Positions 1 to 5,965 of a DNA stretch of 11,750 nucleotides are shown here, piece by piece. Made by a program: the position numbers and the translations under genes. A model generated the notes under the pieces. That model was given only the letters and a program-made list of their open reading frames with translations, was not told where the DNA came from and did not search any database. How positions within the stretch are numbered: position 1 is the first letter of the stretch; every line of letters starts with the position of its first letter. This stretch comes from Planctomycetota bacterium (GTDB lineage: Bacteria > Planctomycetota > MHYJ01 > JACPRB01): NCBI GenBank assembly GCA_016200125.1, contig JACQFK010000601.1, positions 1 to 11,750 of the forward strand. Direction: 5' to 3'.

Positions 1-267
1 CTCCTGGAGCACGACGGCCGTGTGCTCGCGGAGCTCGTCGAGCGTGAGCGGCGGAACGGCGTTGACCTTCTTGACGTGGTCCTCGGCGGTCTTCTTGAGG
101 AGCGCGCGGACCCGCTTGTCGTCCGGGATGTTCGACTGGGCCTGGCGGTAGCGCTGCTTGGGGACCTGGCGGGGCAGCACGAGCGGCGTGCCGTTCCCGA
201 AGCGGAGCGTCACCGGCACGGCGGGGATCGAGCTCCCGCCGGCTCCGCTCGAATGGTCGTGGCTCAT
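1..267 (-). CDS. Unrecognised protein, N-terminal 89 residues (runs off the window)
   Basis: An open frame begins at an ATG at 267 and stays open to base 1, giving 89 residues without a stop; the 3' part lies outside the window. The start is supported by an AGGA Shine-Dalgarno element about seven bases upstream and by an in-frame TGA nine codons before the ATG, with no other start between. The protein opens with MSHDHSSGAGGSS, a flexible hydrophilic tail, followed by a Val/Leu-rich stretch (residues 16-35) and a basic, helical-looking region (about 45-70, including RVRALLKKTAEDHVKKV). There is no signal peptide, transmembrane segment or cysteine in the visible part. I do not recognise the family. 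It is co-directional with the radical SAM gene 124 bases upstream and may belong to the same operon or start a new transcript. Confidence refers to the reading frame being a gene. Confidence 0.72.
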   Translation of the reverse strand, partial: MSHDHSSGAGGSSIPAVPVTLRFGNGTPLVLPRQVPKQRYRQAQSNIPDDKRVRALLKKTAEDHVKKVNAVPPLTLDELREHTAVVLQE

Positions 268-340
268 GCGCGTTCCTGCTCCCGGGCCCTTTCAACCTGA
301 ACGCCGATCGCTTCCTACTCTATTCGCTGAGTGACCGCAA

Positions 341-356
341 ATCTCGCATGCGGGAT
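341..356. promoter_or_regulatory. Near-perfect palindrome around CGCATGCG upstream of the partial gene
   Basis: ATCTCGCATGCGGGAT has a perfect 8-base palindromic core (CGCATGCG) flanked by ATC/GAT arms, with one mismatched pair. It lies in the 124-base gap between the radical SAM stop and the partial gene starting at 267, about 75 bases before that start and beside an A+T-richer stretch (357-391). The position suits an operator or promoter-proximal binding site, but no convincing -35/-10 pair is visible and no regulator is encoded nearby. Confidence 0.25.
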
Positions 357-391
357 GGATTCTCTATTCTTTACTCCCGATTCTTCTTTGT

Positions 392-1606
392 CTAGGTATA
401 CGCTCCAAATCCGAAGAACCAGTGCTTCTTGGCGAATCGGTAGACGAAGTTCTCCTCCGGGATCTCCTGGCCGGGCAGGTGCTGGCTCTGGCGGGACTTC
501 ATCCAGGCCAGCTCCACCGCCGCCGTCTTCCGGAGCGTGGTGTCGCGGCAGCTGTGGCGCTCCACGACCTCCTTCAGGAGGTCGGGCCGCTCCAGGACGA
601 TGCAGCCGCGCGTCGCCTTCGCCGCCGTCTTCCGGAAATCCAGGAGGAGCTTCGACTCCGTCATGGTCTTGAAGAGATCGCCGTCGTTGTCGTGGATGCT
701 CTCCTTGGCGAACTGGATGATGGGGCAGGGCTCCACGTCGCCGAAGGGGCCGATGTGGTGGCTGATCCCCGTCGCGGCGGGGCAGAGCGCCTGGCCCTCG
801 TCGTCGTAGTAGGCGTCCACGATCCCGATCGCCTTCCGGTTGCGCATGTCCATGACGAAACGACGGAGCTTGAGCACTTGTTCCGGGCGAAGCGCCAGCT
901 GGCCGTTCGCCACGGGGCCGACGGGGCGGTAGGTGTGGAACCAGGTGTAGTGGACGCCCTTGCGGATCAGCTCGTCGATCCACTCCTCGCGCACGAGGTC
1001 GTCGAAGTTGCTCTGGCAGGCGCTCGTGGCGACGCCGGTGATGAGCCGGTGGCGGATGCAGGCTTCCAGGCCCGCCAGCGTATGGTTGAGCACGTTCTGC
1101 CGTCCGCGGCGCTCGTCGCTCACGGTTCGGGATCCCTCGACGCTGATGAGCGGCGTCGCGTTGCCCGCCCGGCGCAGCTGCGCCGCGATCTCGTCGGTGA
1201 TCATCTGGCCGTTCGTGAAGATCTGGAAGTAGCAGTCCGGATGGGCCTTGAGGAGGCGGATCAGGTCGGGATGGATGAAGGGCTCCCCGCCGAGGATCCC
1301 GAAGAAGCTGTTCCCGTGCTTCTTCGCGTTGCGGATGATCTTGTCGAGCGCCTCGAACGCGAGGAGGTTCGCGGGCTTGTCGACGTCGACCCAGCAGCCC
1401 TGGCAGCGCAGGTTGCAGCCGTTGGTGATCGAGATGTAGAGGAAGGGCGGGAAGGTGACGCCCTCTTTCAGCCGCGCCTTGAACTTCTCGACCGAGCGCA
1501 TGCCCTTGTAGCCGAAGTTGTAGCCGATCTTCCAGAGGAGGCGCAGGTCGGTGGACTTGAACATGCGCCAGCCGAACTGGGCCATGGCGACCGTGGAGGG
1601 CTTCAT
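392..1606 (-). CDS. Radical SAM enzyme with C-terminal auxiliary-cluster cysteines
   Basis: This 404-residue protein is full length. It has the canonical radical SAM motif CxxxCxxC at residues 64-71 (C64, C68, C71) in a TNGCNLRCQGC context, followed by the SAM-binding GGEP motif at 106-109 and a TNG turn at 131-133, as in the TIM-barrel enzymes of this superfamily. The C-terminal region holds four further cysteines (C275, C294, C335, C353) that could bind an auxiliary [4Fe-4S] cluster, loosely like SPASM/twitch enzymes; their spacing is not a textbook SPASM pattern. The C-terminus ends in an aromatic stretch (KKHWFFGFGAYT). The protein has no signal peptide and is presumably cytoplasmic. The start at 1606 has GGAGG seven bases upstream. 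It is the last member of the minus-strand cluster, following a ferredoxin-domain gene that is a plausible electron donor. The substrate is unknown; it could be a modification or cofactor-maturation enzyme. Confidence 0.92.
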   Translation of the reverse strand: MKPSTVAMAQFGWRMFKSTDLRLLWKIGYNFGYKGMRSVEKFKARLKEGVTFPPFLYISITNGCNLRCQGCWVDVDKPANLLAFEALDKIIRNAKKHGNSFFGILGGEPFIHPDLIRLLKAHPDCYFQIFTNGQMITDEIAAQLRRAGNATPLISVEGSRTVSDERRGRQNVLNHTLAGLEACIRHRLITGVATSACQSNFDDLVREEWIDELIRKGVHYTWFHTYRPVGPVANGQLALRPEQVLKLRRFVMDMRNRKAIGIVDAYYDDEGQALCPAATGISHHIGPFGDVEPCPIIQFAKESIHDNDGDLFKTMTESKLLLDFRKTAAKATRGCIVLERPDLLKEVVERHSCRDTTLRKTAAVELAWMKSRQSQHLPGQEIPEENFVYRFAKKHWFFGFGAYT

Positions 1607-1613
1607 GAAGTTG

Positions 1614-1618
1614 CCTCC
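1614..1618 (-). promoter_or_regulatory. Shine-Dalgarno site of the radical SAM gene
   Basis: GGAGG on the minus strand ends seven bases before the ATG at 1606 and fixes that start. It sits directly after the repeat-rich spacer, so a structure formed by the spacer could influence ribosome access. Confidence 0.65.
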
Positions 1619-1620
1619 AC

Positions 1621-1688
1621 GAAATCCGAAATCCGGAATCCGAAATCCGAAAGGGGCCGCCCCCCGGTTTTCGGTTTTCGATTTTCGG
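1621..1688. repeat. Short tandem-repeat element with A+T arms and a G+C core, able to fold
   Basis: The left arm (1621-1652) is built from repeats of ATCCGAA with variants. The core (1653-1667) is G/C only. The right arm (1666-1688) repeats TTTTCGG/TTTTCGA. CCGAAA at 1647-1652 and GGGG at 1653-1656 can pair with CCCC at 1662-1665 and TTTCGG at 1669-1674, giving a 10-pair hairpin with a small bulge; additional CCGAAA/TTTCGG copies offer alternative pairings. Translated in one minus-strand frame, the left arm reads SDFGFRISDF. I recall such words as a dispersed intergenic repeat in Planctomycetota, Acidobacteriota and candidate phyla. Here it fills nearly all of the 91-base spacer between the ferredoxin stop and the radical SAM start. 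There is no T-run beside the hairpin, so it is not an ordinary intrinsic terminator. Confidence 0.75.
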
Positions 1689-1697
1689 TCCTCGTCT

Positions 1698-2576
1698 TCA
1701 AATTCCCCATTCCTTCTCGGAGGGCGCGGGCTTCGCGTCCTTCACCGTCTGTGAACGCGCCTGGCGCGCGGCGAGTTTCGCCTTGGCCCGTTCCGCGCGC
1801 TCCTGGATGTCGCCCGCCGAGGGCAGGCTCATGAGCACCTCGTCCGGGATGTCGAGGTCCTTGCCGAGCTCCTTGAGACAGCGCTTCCGTTCCAGCAGGG
1901 CGCGCGACTCGTCGCGCTCCGTGGAGAAGCGCTTGCGCGCCTCCGTGCTGCGGGTCTTGAGCGAGGCGTAGAGGTCGCCGCCCAGGAGCGCGGAGATGTC
2001 GATCTTCATCGCTTCGCGCTGGATGTCCTCCTGCCGCACGACGTCGCCGTTGATCGGCCCCTTCTTGTACTTCGGGAAGAGGATCGCGACCTCGGGGCAG
2101 ACGCGCGAGCAGGCGGGGCAGTCCGTCTTGCAGTTGCTCTGGTTCTGCACCGTGAGCTTGTCGTTCTTGTCGACGCCGTAGACCTCGAAGAGGCAGAAGG
2201 TGAGGCACTGCATGCAGTTCGTGCAGCGGTCGTAGTCGATCACCGGGAACCAGGGCTTCCAGGCCTCGAGCTTGCGCGCGCCGGATTTTTCGCGGGCCTC
2301 CCGGGCCGCGGCCAGCACGCCGTCGGCGCCCAGCCCCTGGACATCCCGGACCTCCGCGCCCTCGATGGGCGGCGCCTTTCCTTCGAAGCGGCCGAACACG
2401 AGCAGCGGCGCGCCGTCCGCGCGCGCGACCGAGCCGCCGGCCGCGGGACGGGAGACCTCGAAGCCGTTCTGCAGCAGCGAGGAGATGGCGCGGAAGCGGT
2501 CCTCGGCGGGAAGCGGAGCGCTCCCCGGCCCTTCATAGAGGACCACGCGCAGGTTCCTTCCTTCGGTCTTGTTCAT
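1698..2576 (-). CDS. Cytoplasmic ferredoxin-domain protein with two [4Fe-4S] motifs
   Basis: This 292-residue protein has three parts. The N-terminal domain (about 8-105) looks alpha/beta (RVVLYEGPGS, then LLVFGRFEG at 58-66) and I cannot assign it. The central part carries eight cysteines in two ferredoxin-type sets: C118-x2-C121-x2-C124-x3-C128 and C149-x3-C153-x2-C156-x3-C160-P, enough for two [4Fe-4S] clusters. The C-terminal part (about 205-285) is charged and probably helical or coiled. There is no signal peptide or membrane segment, so it is probably a soluble electron carrier or subunit. The start at 2576 gives an ATGA overlap with the preceding HdrA-N-like gene and has AGGT about ten bases upstream; a longer open frame to 2687 would run into that gene and is rejected. 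The next gene downstream is the radical SAM enzyme, which needs a one-electron donor. Confidence 0.88.
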   Translation of the reverse strand: MNKTEGRNLRVVLYEGPGSAPLPAEDRFRAISSLLQNGFEVSRPAAGGSVARADGAPLLVFGRFEGKAPPIEGAEVRDVQGLGADGVLAAAREAREKSGARKLEAWKPWFPVIDYDRCTNCMQCLTFCLFEVYGVDKNDKLTVQNQSNCKTDCPACSRVCPEVAILFPKYKKGPINGDVVRQEDIQREAMKIDISALLGGDLYASLKTRSTEARKRFSTERDESRALLERKRCLKELGKDLDIPDEVLMSLPSAGDIQERAERAKAKLAARQARSQTVKDAKPAPSEKEWGI

Positions 2577-2899
2577 GACGGTTTGACCTGGAGCCCGTTC
2601 ATGATCTCGTCCGCGGACTTCTCGCGCATGTTGAGGACCTCGACGCCCTCCTTGGGGAGCGGGGCCTCCGCGGCGTGGAAGAGCCACTTCACGGCGCGCG
2701 GATAGCAGGCGACGATCTTCACGTCGCCCGACTCCACCAGCTTCTTCATCGCCGGATCCTTCCGGGCCGACATGTCGCAGAGGTCGGCCACGGCGTCGAA
2801 GGCCGCCCCCGACGCGCAGAGCCGCTTCAGGACCTCCTCCTTCACCTCCTTGGGGACGACCTGGGCGTAGCTGCAGTGGCAGTAGAGGATCCGGGTCAC
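2573..2899 (-). CDS. Small cysteine protein resembling the N-terminal cluster domain of HdrA
   Basis: This 108-residue protein starts at GTG. Cysteines lie at C7-x-C9 (LYCHCS), C28, C41 (DLCDMS) and C65 (ACYPRAVKWLF). In heterodisulfide reductase subunit A, the N-terminal domain begins with a CxC-G motif, has a further cysteine in the middle and ends with an AC-S-PR-xHEPLF-like element, together binding a [4Fe-4S] cluster. The order and the ACxPR signature match here, although the rest of HdrA (FAD domain, ferredoxin domains) is absent. Homology is therefore inferred from motif order, not from overall similarity. The gene overlaps the upstream GTPase stop by four bases (GTGA) and the downstream ferredoxin start by four bases (ATGA), so the three proteins are probably made together and may form a complex. 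GGAGG six bases upstream supports the GTG start. It could equally be an unrelated small metal- or thiol-binding protein. Confidence 0.8.
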   Translation of the reverse strand: MTRILYCHCSYAQVVPKEVKEEVLKRLCASGAAFDAVADLCDMSARKDPAMKKLVESGDVKIVACYPRAVKWLFHAAEAPLPKEGVEVLNMREKSADEIMNGLQVKPS

Positions 2900-4020
2900 G
2901 GCGCGCCTCCGCCCATCCTGTGGAGGGGCTGGGGGCGGGCGGGACGGAAGCGGTCCAGGTGCTCCATCGTCGCGCGAAGGCCGGCGCCGAGCGCCGCGAT
3001 CGACTCGTCGACCACGGTCTTCAGGAACTCCGGGTCCGCCTCGGCGCGGAGGTTGACGATGAGGGCGCCGCCGTCGACCTTGTCCAGGAGCGACTCGCGG
3101 AGGTCGGGCTCGCCGTCGCTACGCACCAGGCTGACCACGGAGAGCGATCCCGTGCCGTCCTCGGCGTCGAGCGTCATCTTGAGGTGGGCGATCTCCTGGC
3201 CCTTCGCGGCGATGCGGTCGCGCATGTCGCGCGCGAGACGCACGAGCGTCTGGTTCGCGTCGAAGGGCGCCTTCGATTCCAGCCGGACCGTGCAGTTGAG
3301 CCAGCCCAGCAGCGCCTCGCCCTCGGCGTAGAGGTCGTAGTCGAGCTCCATGGCGGGCCCGTTGTCCGGGAGGGTCCGGTCGATGGCGTCGAACCACTCG
3401 TCCAGCCCCGTACCCGCCTTGGCGGAGCAGCAGAGGACCCGGGCCCGGGGGAAGGCCTTCTCGAGCGCGGCGGCGAGGCGCGCGCGGAGCGGCTCCTCGA
3501 TCGCGTCGCACTTGTTGACGACGATGAGGTTCGCCTCCTCGAGCTGCTTGCGGTAGACGTAGACCACCTTCTCGGAGAACTGCGGCCCCGGCTCGAGGCC
3601 CAGGATCCGGGCCGCGCGGACGGGGTCGACCATCACGCTCATCGGCGCGACTTCGAAGCGGTCGCCGTAGATCCGGCGGAGCGGGTAGGAAACCGTGGCA
3701 ATGAGGTCGGTGCAGCTGCCGACGGGCTCGGCGATGAAGACGTCGGGGCGCGTCGTGCGGTCGAGGTTGTCGGCCGCCTCGAGGAGCGAGTTGAAGCGGC
3801 AGCAGAAGCAGCCGCCGGGGATTTCCTCCACCGGGAAGCCCTTGGAGCGGAGCAGGGCGGTGTCCACGAGGCCGCTGCTCTGGTCGTTGCTGATGAGGCC
3901 CACGCGCAGGCCCTGGTCGCTGAGCCGGCGGGCGAGGCGGGCGACGGCGGTCGTCTTCCCCGCGCCGAGGAAGCCGCCGATCATGACGTAGCGGGCCCGG
4001 GTTTCCCTACTTGGACTCAT
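2896..4020 (-). CDS. CobW-type P-loop GTPase with CxCC metal motif
   Basis: This 374-residue protein has a P-loop GGFLGAGKTT at 15-24, a GGCFCC motif at 69-74 (C71, C73, C74), a Walker-B-like strand DVFIAEPVG at 93-101, an NKCD guanine-specificity motif at 169-172 and a CCSAK G5-like element at 197-201. P-loop plus GGCxCC is characteristic of the COG0523/CobW family, whose members bind Zn, Co or other metals and drive metal delivery to client proteins. The C-terminal third (about 225-350) does not look like the usual CobW C-terminal domain and lacks a His-rich metal tail, so the client may be specific to this operon. The ATG at 4020 overlaps the end of the lipoyl-carrier gene by 14 bases; a longer in-frame extension to 4152 would lie entirely within that gene and is rejected. 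There is no good Shine-Dalgarno site, consistent with translational coupling. Likely cytoplasmic. Confidence 0.9.
   Translation of the reverse strand: MSPSRETRARYVMIGGFLGAGKTTAVARLARRLSDQGLRVGLISNDQSSGLVDTALLRSKGFPVEEIPGGCFCCRFNSLLEAADNLDRTTRPDVFIAEPVGSCTDLIATVSYPLRRIYGDRFEVAPMSVMVDPVRAARILGLEPGPQFSEKVVYVYRKQLEEANLIVVNKCDAIEEPLRARLAAALEKAFPRARVLCCSAKAGTGLDEWFDAIDRTLPDNGPAMELDYDLYAEGEALLGWLNCTVRLESKAPFDANQTLVRLARDMRDRIAAKGQEIAHLKMTLDAEDGTGSLSVVSLVRSDGEPDLRESLLDKVDGGALIVNLRAEADPEFLKTVVDESIAALGAGLRATMEHLDRFRPARPQPLHRMGGGAP
2906..2910 (-). promoter_or_regulatory. Shine-Dalgarno site that decides the GTG start of the HdrA-N-like gene
   Basis: GGAGG on the minus strand lies inside the end of the GTPase gene, six bases before the GTG at 2899. 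It is the main reason to accept a GTG start that places the CxC motif at residues 7-9. Confidence 0.6.
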
Positions 4021-4465
4021 GCCGTTTGCCCAGCATCTTGTCGATCGTCGCGTCGAGAACCGACACGTAGCCCTGGACGTCCAGGACGCCGTCGCCCGGC
4101 GTTCCCCGGAGGGCGTACAGCCATCCTCGCCCTGAAGGATCCGTCTGGACAAGCTTTATTTCCTTCACGAGGTCCGGATTGCCTCCTTCGAAGCGCTCGG
4201 AGAAGGGCGCATACAGATCCGTAACGGCCTTGAAGCCCTCGATCCATCCCAGCGCCTGGCCCGTCTCGACGGCCGCGCCGGGCTTCACCTCGAAATTCAT
4301 CTCCACCGCCTCGCCCAGCATCCGGGTCGCGAACTTGGTGAAGCCGACCCGCCAGAGGTCGCCCTCCTCCCGCCGCAGCCAGGAGTGGCCCGCCGTATAG
4401 ACGCGGTCGGAGAAGAGGCGGGTCGCGAATCTCGACCGCTTGTAATGGCTCTCCTCGGCTGCCAT
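4007..4465 (-). CDS. GcvH-like lipoyl-carrier protein
   Basis: This 152-residue protein matches the glycine cleavage H protein fold in order: YTAGHSWLR (23-31), corresponding to YTxEHEWVR of GcvH; the lipoyl hairpin GFKAVTDLYAP (77-87), with K79 at the lipoylated lysine position; and DPSGRGWL (109-116), corresponding to DPxGxGWL. It carries a C-terminal extension (about 121-152) beyond typical GcvH, which is usually 125-130 residues. No glycine cleavage P or T protein is nearby; instead it leads an operon with a CobW-type GTPase, an HdrA-N-like protein, a ferredoxin and a radical SAM enzyme. GcvH-like proteins outside glycine cleavage are known, for example LbpA of the sHdr sulfur-oxidation system. 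I chose the ATG at 4465 (GGGGAG three bases upstream); a GTG at 4513 adds 16 residues but has no Shine-Dalgarno site. This is the first gene of the minus-strand transcript. Confidence 0.88.
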   Translation of the reverse strand: MAAEESHYKRSRFATRLFSDRVYTAGHSWLRREEGDLWRVGFTKFATRMLGEAVEMNFEVKPGAAVETGQALGWIEGFKAVTDLYAPFSERFEGGNPDLVKEIKLVQTDPSGRGWLYALRGTPGDGVLDVQGYVSVLDATIDKMLGKRHESK

Positions 4466-4519
4466 GACCTCCCCGTGCGACCCTGAACTGACGGGCCTGC
4501 CGCTCTCTTTCACGGGGAG

Positions 4520-4552
4520 AACGGGCCCCCGGGCACGTTACTTTAACGGGCC
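4520..4552. repeat. Pair of AACGGGCC direct repeats in the divergent control region
   Basis: The octamer AACGGGCC occurs at 4520-4527 and again at 4545-4552, 25 bases apart start to start, with a GTTA-CTT-TAAC inverted motif (4537-4547) running into the second copy. The arrangement could be a regulator site but may be chance in G+C-rich DNA. Confidence 0.3.
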
Positions 4553-4636
4553 TTGGCGGCGGCTAATTGCGCCTATTCCCGGCCGAATATGAGGGAAACC
4601 CCGCGGTCTCCCGAAATAATCCGCAGGCCGCCCGTT

Positions 4637-4652
4637 GTTTAGTATATCAAAC
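4637..4652. promoter_or_regulatory. A+T-rich imperfect palindrome, candidate shared operator
   Basis: GTTTAGTATATCAAAC has GTTT/AAAC arms and a TATA centre; 12 of 16 bases match its own reverse complement. It lies 22 bases before the plus-strand start at 4675, in the only strongly A+T-rich patch next to that gene, and overlaps the best -10-like hexamers on both strands. It may be a repressor operator or only promoter sequence. Confidence 0.35.
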
Positions 4653-4674
4653 CCCGGTGAATCCGAAGATCTCT

Positions 4675-5868
4675 ATGAAGCCGACTCTGCGGGTCCTGAT
4701 CTGGCTGCTGGCCGCCTTCGGCTCGTCCCCGGCCTCCGACTGGTCGCGCTGGCGCGGGCCCGACGGCAGCGGCATCTCCGCCGAGAGCGACTGGAGGCCG
4801 CAGGCCCTGTCCCCCGCCCCCAAGGTGAAGTGGCGGATGAACCTCGGCGTGGGCCATTCCTCGATGTGCATCGCCGGGAAGCGGCTCTACACGATGGGGA
4901 ACGTGGGCGGGAGCGACAGCGTATACTGCCTCGACGCCGAGACCGGCAAGCCGGGCTGGCGCTTCCCCTATCCCTGTCCCGCCGGGAACTTCTCCGGCCC
5001 CCGGGCGACGCCGGTGCTGGACGGCGGCCTGCTCTACACGCTCAGCCGGAAGGGCGACGCGCTCTGCCTCGACGCGGAGAGCGGACGCCTCAAGTGGGCG
5101 AAGGACCTGATCAAGGAGTTCAAGGCCCAGCCGACCGACTACGGGCTCTGCGGCTCGCCCCTCCTCGTGGGCGACCTCGTGATCTACAACGCGCTCGACT
5201 ACGGCATCGCGCTGAACAAGCTGACGGGCGAGAAGGTCTGGACCAGCCCGGAGGGACCGGGCGGCTACGCCTCGCCGGTCCACTTCAAGATCCAGGGAAA
5301 CGACCGCGTCGCCATCTTCGGCGCGCGGAACCTCCAGGTGATCGATCCCGCGTCCGGGAAGCGGCTCCAGTCGTTCCCCTGGCAGACGCAGTTCGACGTC
5401 AACGCCGCGGACCCCGCCTTCTTCGACGAGAAGCTGTTCATCACCTCGGCCTGGGAGCACGGCTGCGCGCTGCTGGACGTGTCGGGGACCTCGGCGAAGG
5501 CGCTCTGGGAGAACAAGAACCTGCGCGGCCACCTGAGCAGCCCGATCTACCTGGACGGCTGCATCTACGGGATCGACGACAACACGCCCAACGGCCAGCT
5601 CCGCTGCCTCGACGCCCGCACGGGGGAGGTCAAGTGGGCGCAGAAGGGCATGTTCGAAAGCATGAGCATCGCCGGGGGGAAAATGCTGACGCTGGACAAG
5701 AAGGGGCTCCTGATCGTCGCGGAAGCCTCGCCCAAGGAATACAAGGAGGTCGCGAAGGCCCCGGTGCTGAACGCGAAGGCCAGGAACTGGACAGCGCCCG
5801 TGCTGGCGAATGGACTGCTCTATTGCCGGAACGGCGAGGGGGATCTGGTGTGCCTCGACGTTCGTTAG
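4675..5868 (+). CDS. Secreted PQQ-like beta-propeller protein
   Basis: This 397-residue protein begins with a Sec-type signal peptide (about 1-21, MKPTLRVLIWLLAAFG, cleavage near PAS/DW). The mature protein opens with WSRWRGPDGSGIS (23-35), the WxxxRGPxxxGxS entry motif common in PQQ-like (BamB/quinoprotein-type) propellers. Blade motifs follow: CLDAETG 85-91, CLDAESG 131-137, NKLTGEKVW 181-189, IDPASGKRL 223-231, CLDARTG 311-317 and a final CLDVR. The set is consistent with a single seven- or eight-bladed propeller in the periplasm. Catalytic PQQ-binding residues of dehydrogenases are not obvious, so scaffold or binding roles are as likely as oxidation. Ten cysteines in the mature part are unusual for an exported protein. 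I chose the ATG at 4675 because it gives a clean signal peptide; an in-frame extension to 4567 spoils it. Shine-Dalgarno pairing is weak (GAAG). It is the first gene of the plus-strand arm. Confidence 0.88.
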   Translation: MKPTLRVLIWLLAAFGSSPASDWSRWRGPDGSGISAESDWRPQALSPAPKVKWRMNLGVGHSSMCIAGKRLYTMGNVGGSDSVYCLDAETGKPGWRFPYPCPAGNFSGPRATPVLDGGLLYTLSRKGDALCLDAESGRLKWAKDLIKEFKAQPTDYGLCGSPLLVGDLVIYNALDYGIALNKLTGEKVWTSPEGPGGYASPVHFKIQGNDRVAIFGARNLQVIDPASGKRLQSFPWQTQFDVNAADPAFFDEKLFITSAWEHGCALLDVSGTSAKALWENKNLRGHLSSPIYLDGCIYGIDDNTPNGQLRCLDARTGEVKWAQKGMFESMSIAGGKMLTLDKKGLLIVAEASPKEYKEVAKAPVLNAKARNWTAPVLANGLLYCRNGEGDLVCLDVR

Positions 5869-5917
5869 AAGCCCGGAGTCGGGTCCGCTGTTGTAATAGA
5901 GGAGCTGAGACGGCAAA

Positions 5918-5965
5918 ATGGATTGTTGGAGCATTCGCCCGGTTTCTAAGGTGATCTTGCTATGA
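5918..5965 (+). CDS. Possible 15-residue leader ORF ending across the next start
   Basis: ATG at 5918 opens a 15-codon frame (MDCWSIRPVSKVILL) whose TGA overlaps the ATG of the tethered propeller as ATGA. AGAGGAGC lies about 13 bases upstream, further than ideal. An ATGA junction could couple translation, or the frame may be chance; the peptide has no diagnostic composition. Confidence 0.2.
   Translation: MDCWSIRPVSKVILL
5948..5955 (+). promoter_or_regulatory. Extended Shine-Dalgarno site of the tethered propeller gene
   Basis: AAGGTGAT, followed by C, pairs with the anti-Shine-Dalgarno tail of 16S rRNA through its GGTGATC part and sits six bases before the ATG at 5962. It fixes that start in a region with several alternative GTG and TTG codons. 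Confidence 0.65.

Larger units (their letters stand above)
4466..4674. promoter_or_regulatory. Divergent intergenic control region between the two operons
   Basis: These 209 bases separate the minus-strand lipoyl-carrier start from the plus-strand propeller start and must hold promoters for both arms. The stretch is A+T-richer than its surroundings at about 4537-4547, 4562-4590 and 4632-4652. On the minus strand, TATACT within 4639-4648 is a reasonable -10, but its -35 is weak. On the plus strand TAGTAT is a possible -10, again without a clear -35. I see no sigma-54 site and no RNA gene. Confidence 0.5.

Noticed and set aside
422..1834. Long plus-strand frame opposite the radical SAM gene and across the intergenic repeat
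   Set aside because: It is the complement of a well-supported gene and includes the repeat translated as a peptide; no family motif is present.
4553..4572. Sigma-54-like element (TTGG ... TTGCG) in the divergent region
   Set aside because: The spacing between the GG and GC dinucleotides does not equal the required ten bases.
5872..5883. Small hairpin CCCG-GAGT-CGGG just after the first propeller, considered as a terminator
   Set aside because: Only four base pairs and no T-run; the next gene is co-directional and related, so read-through is more likely.
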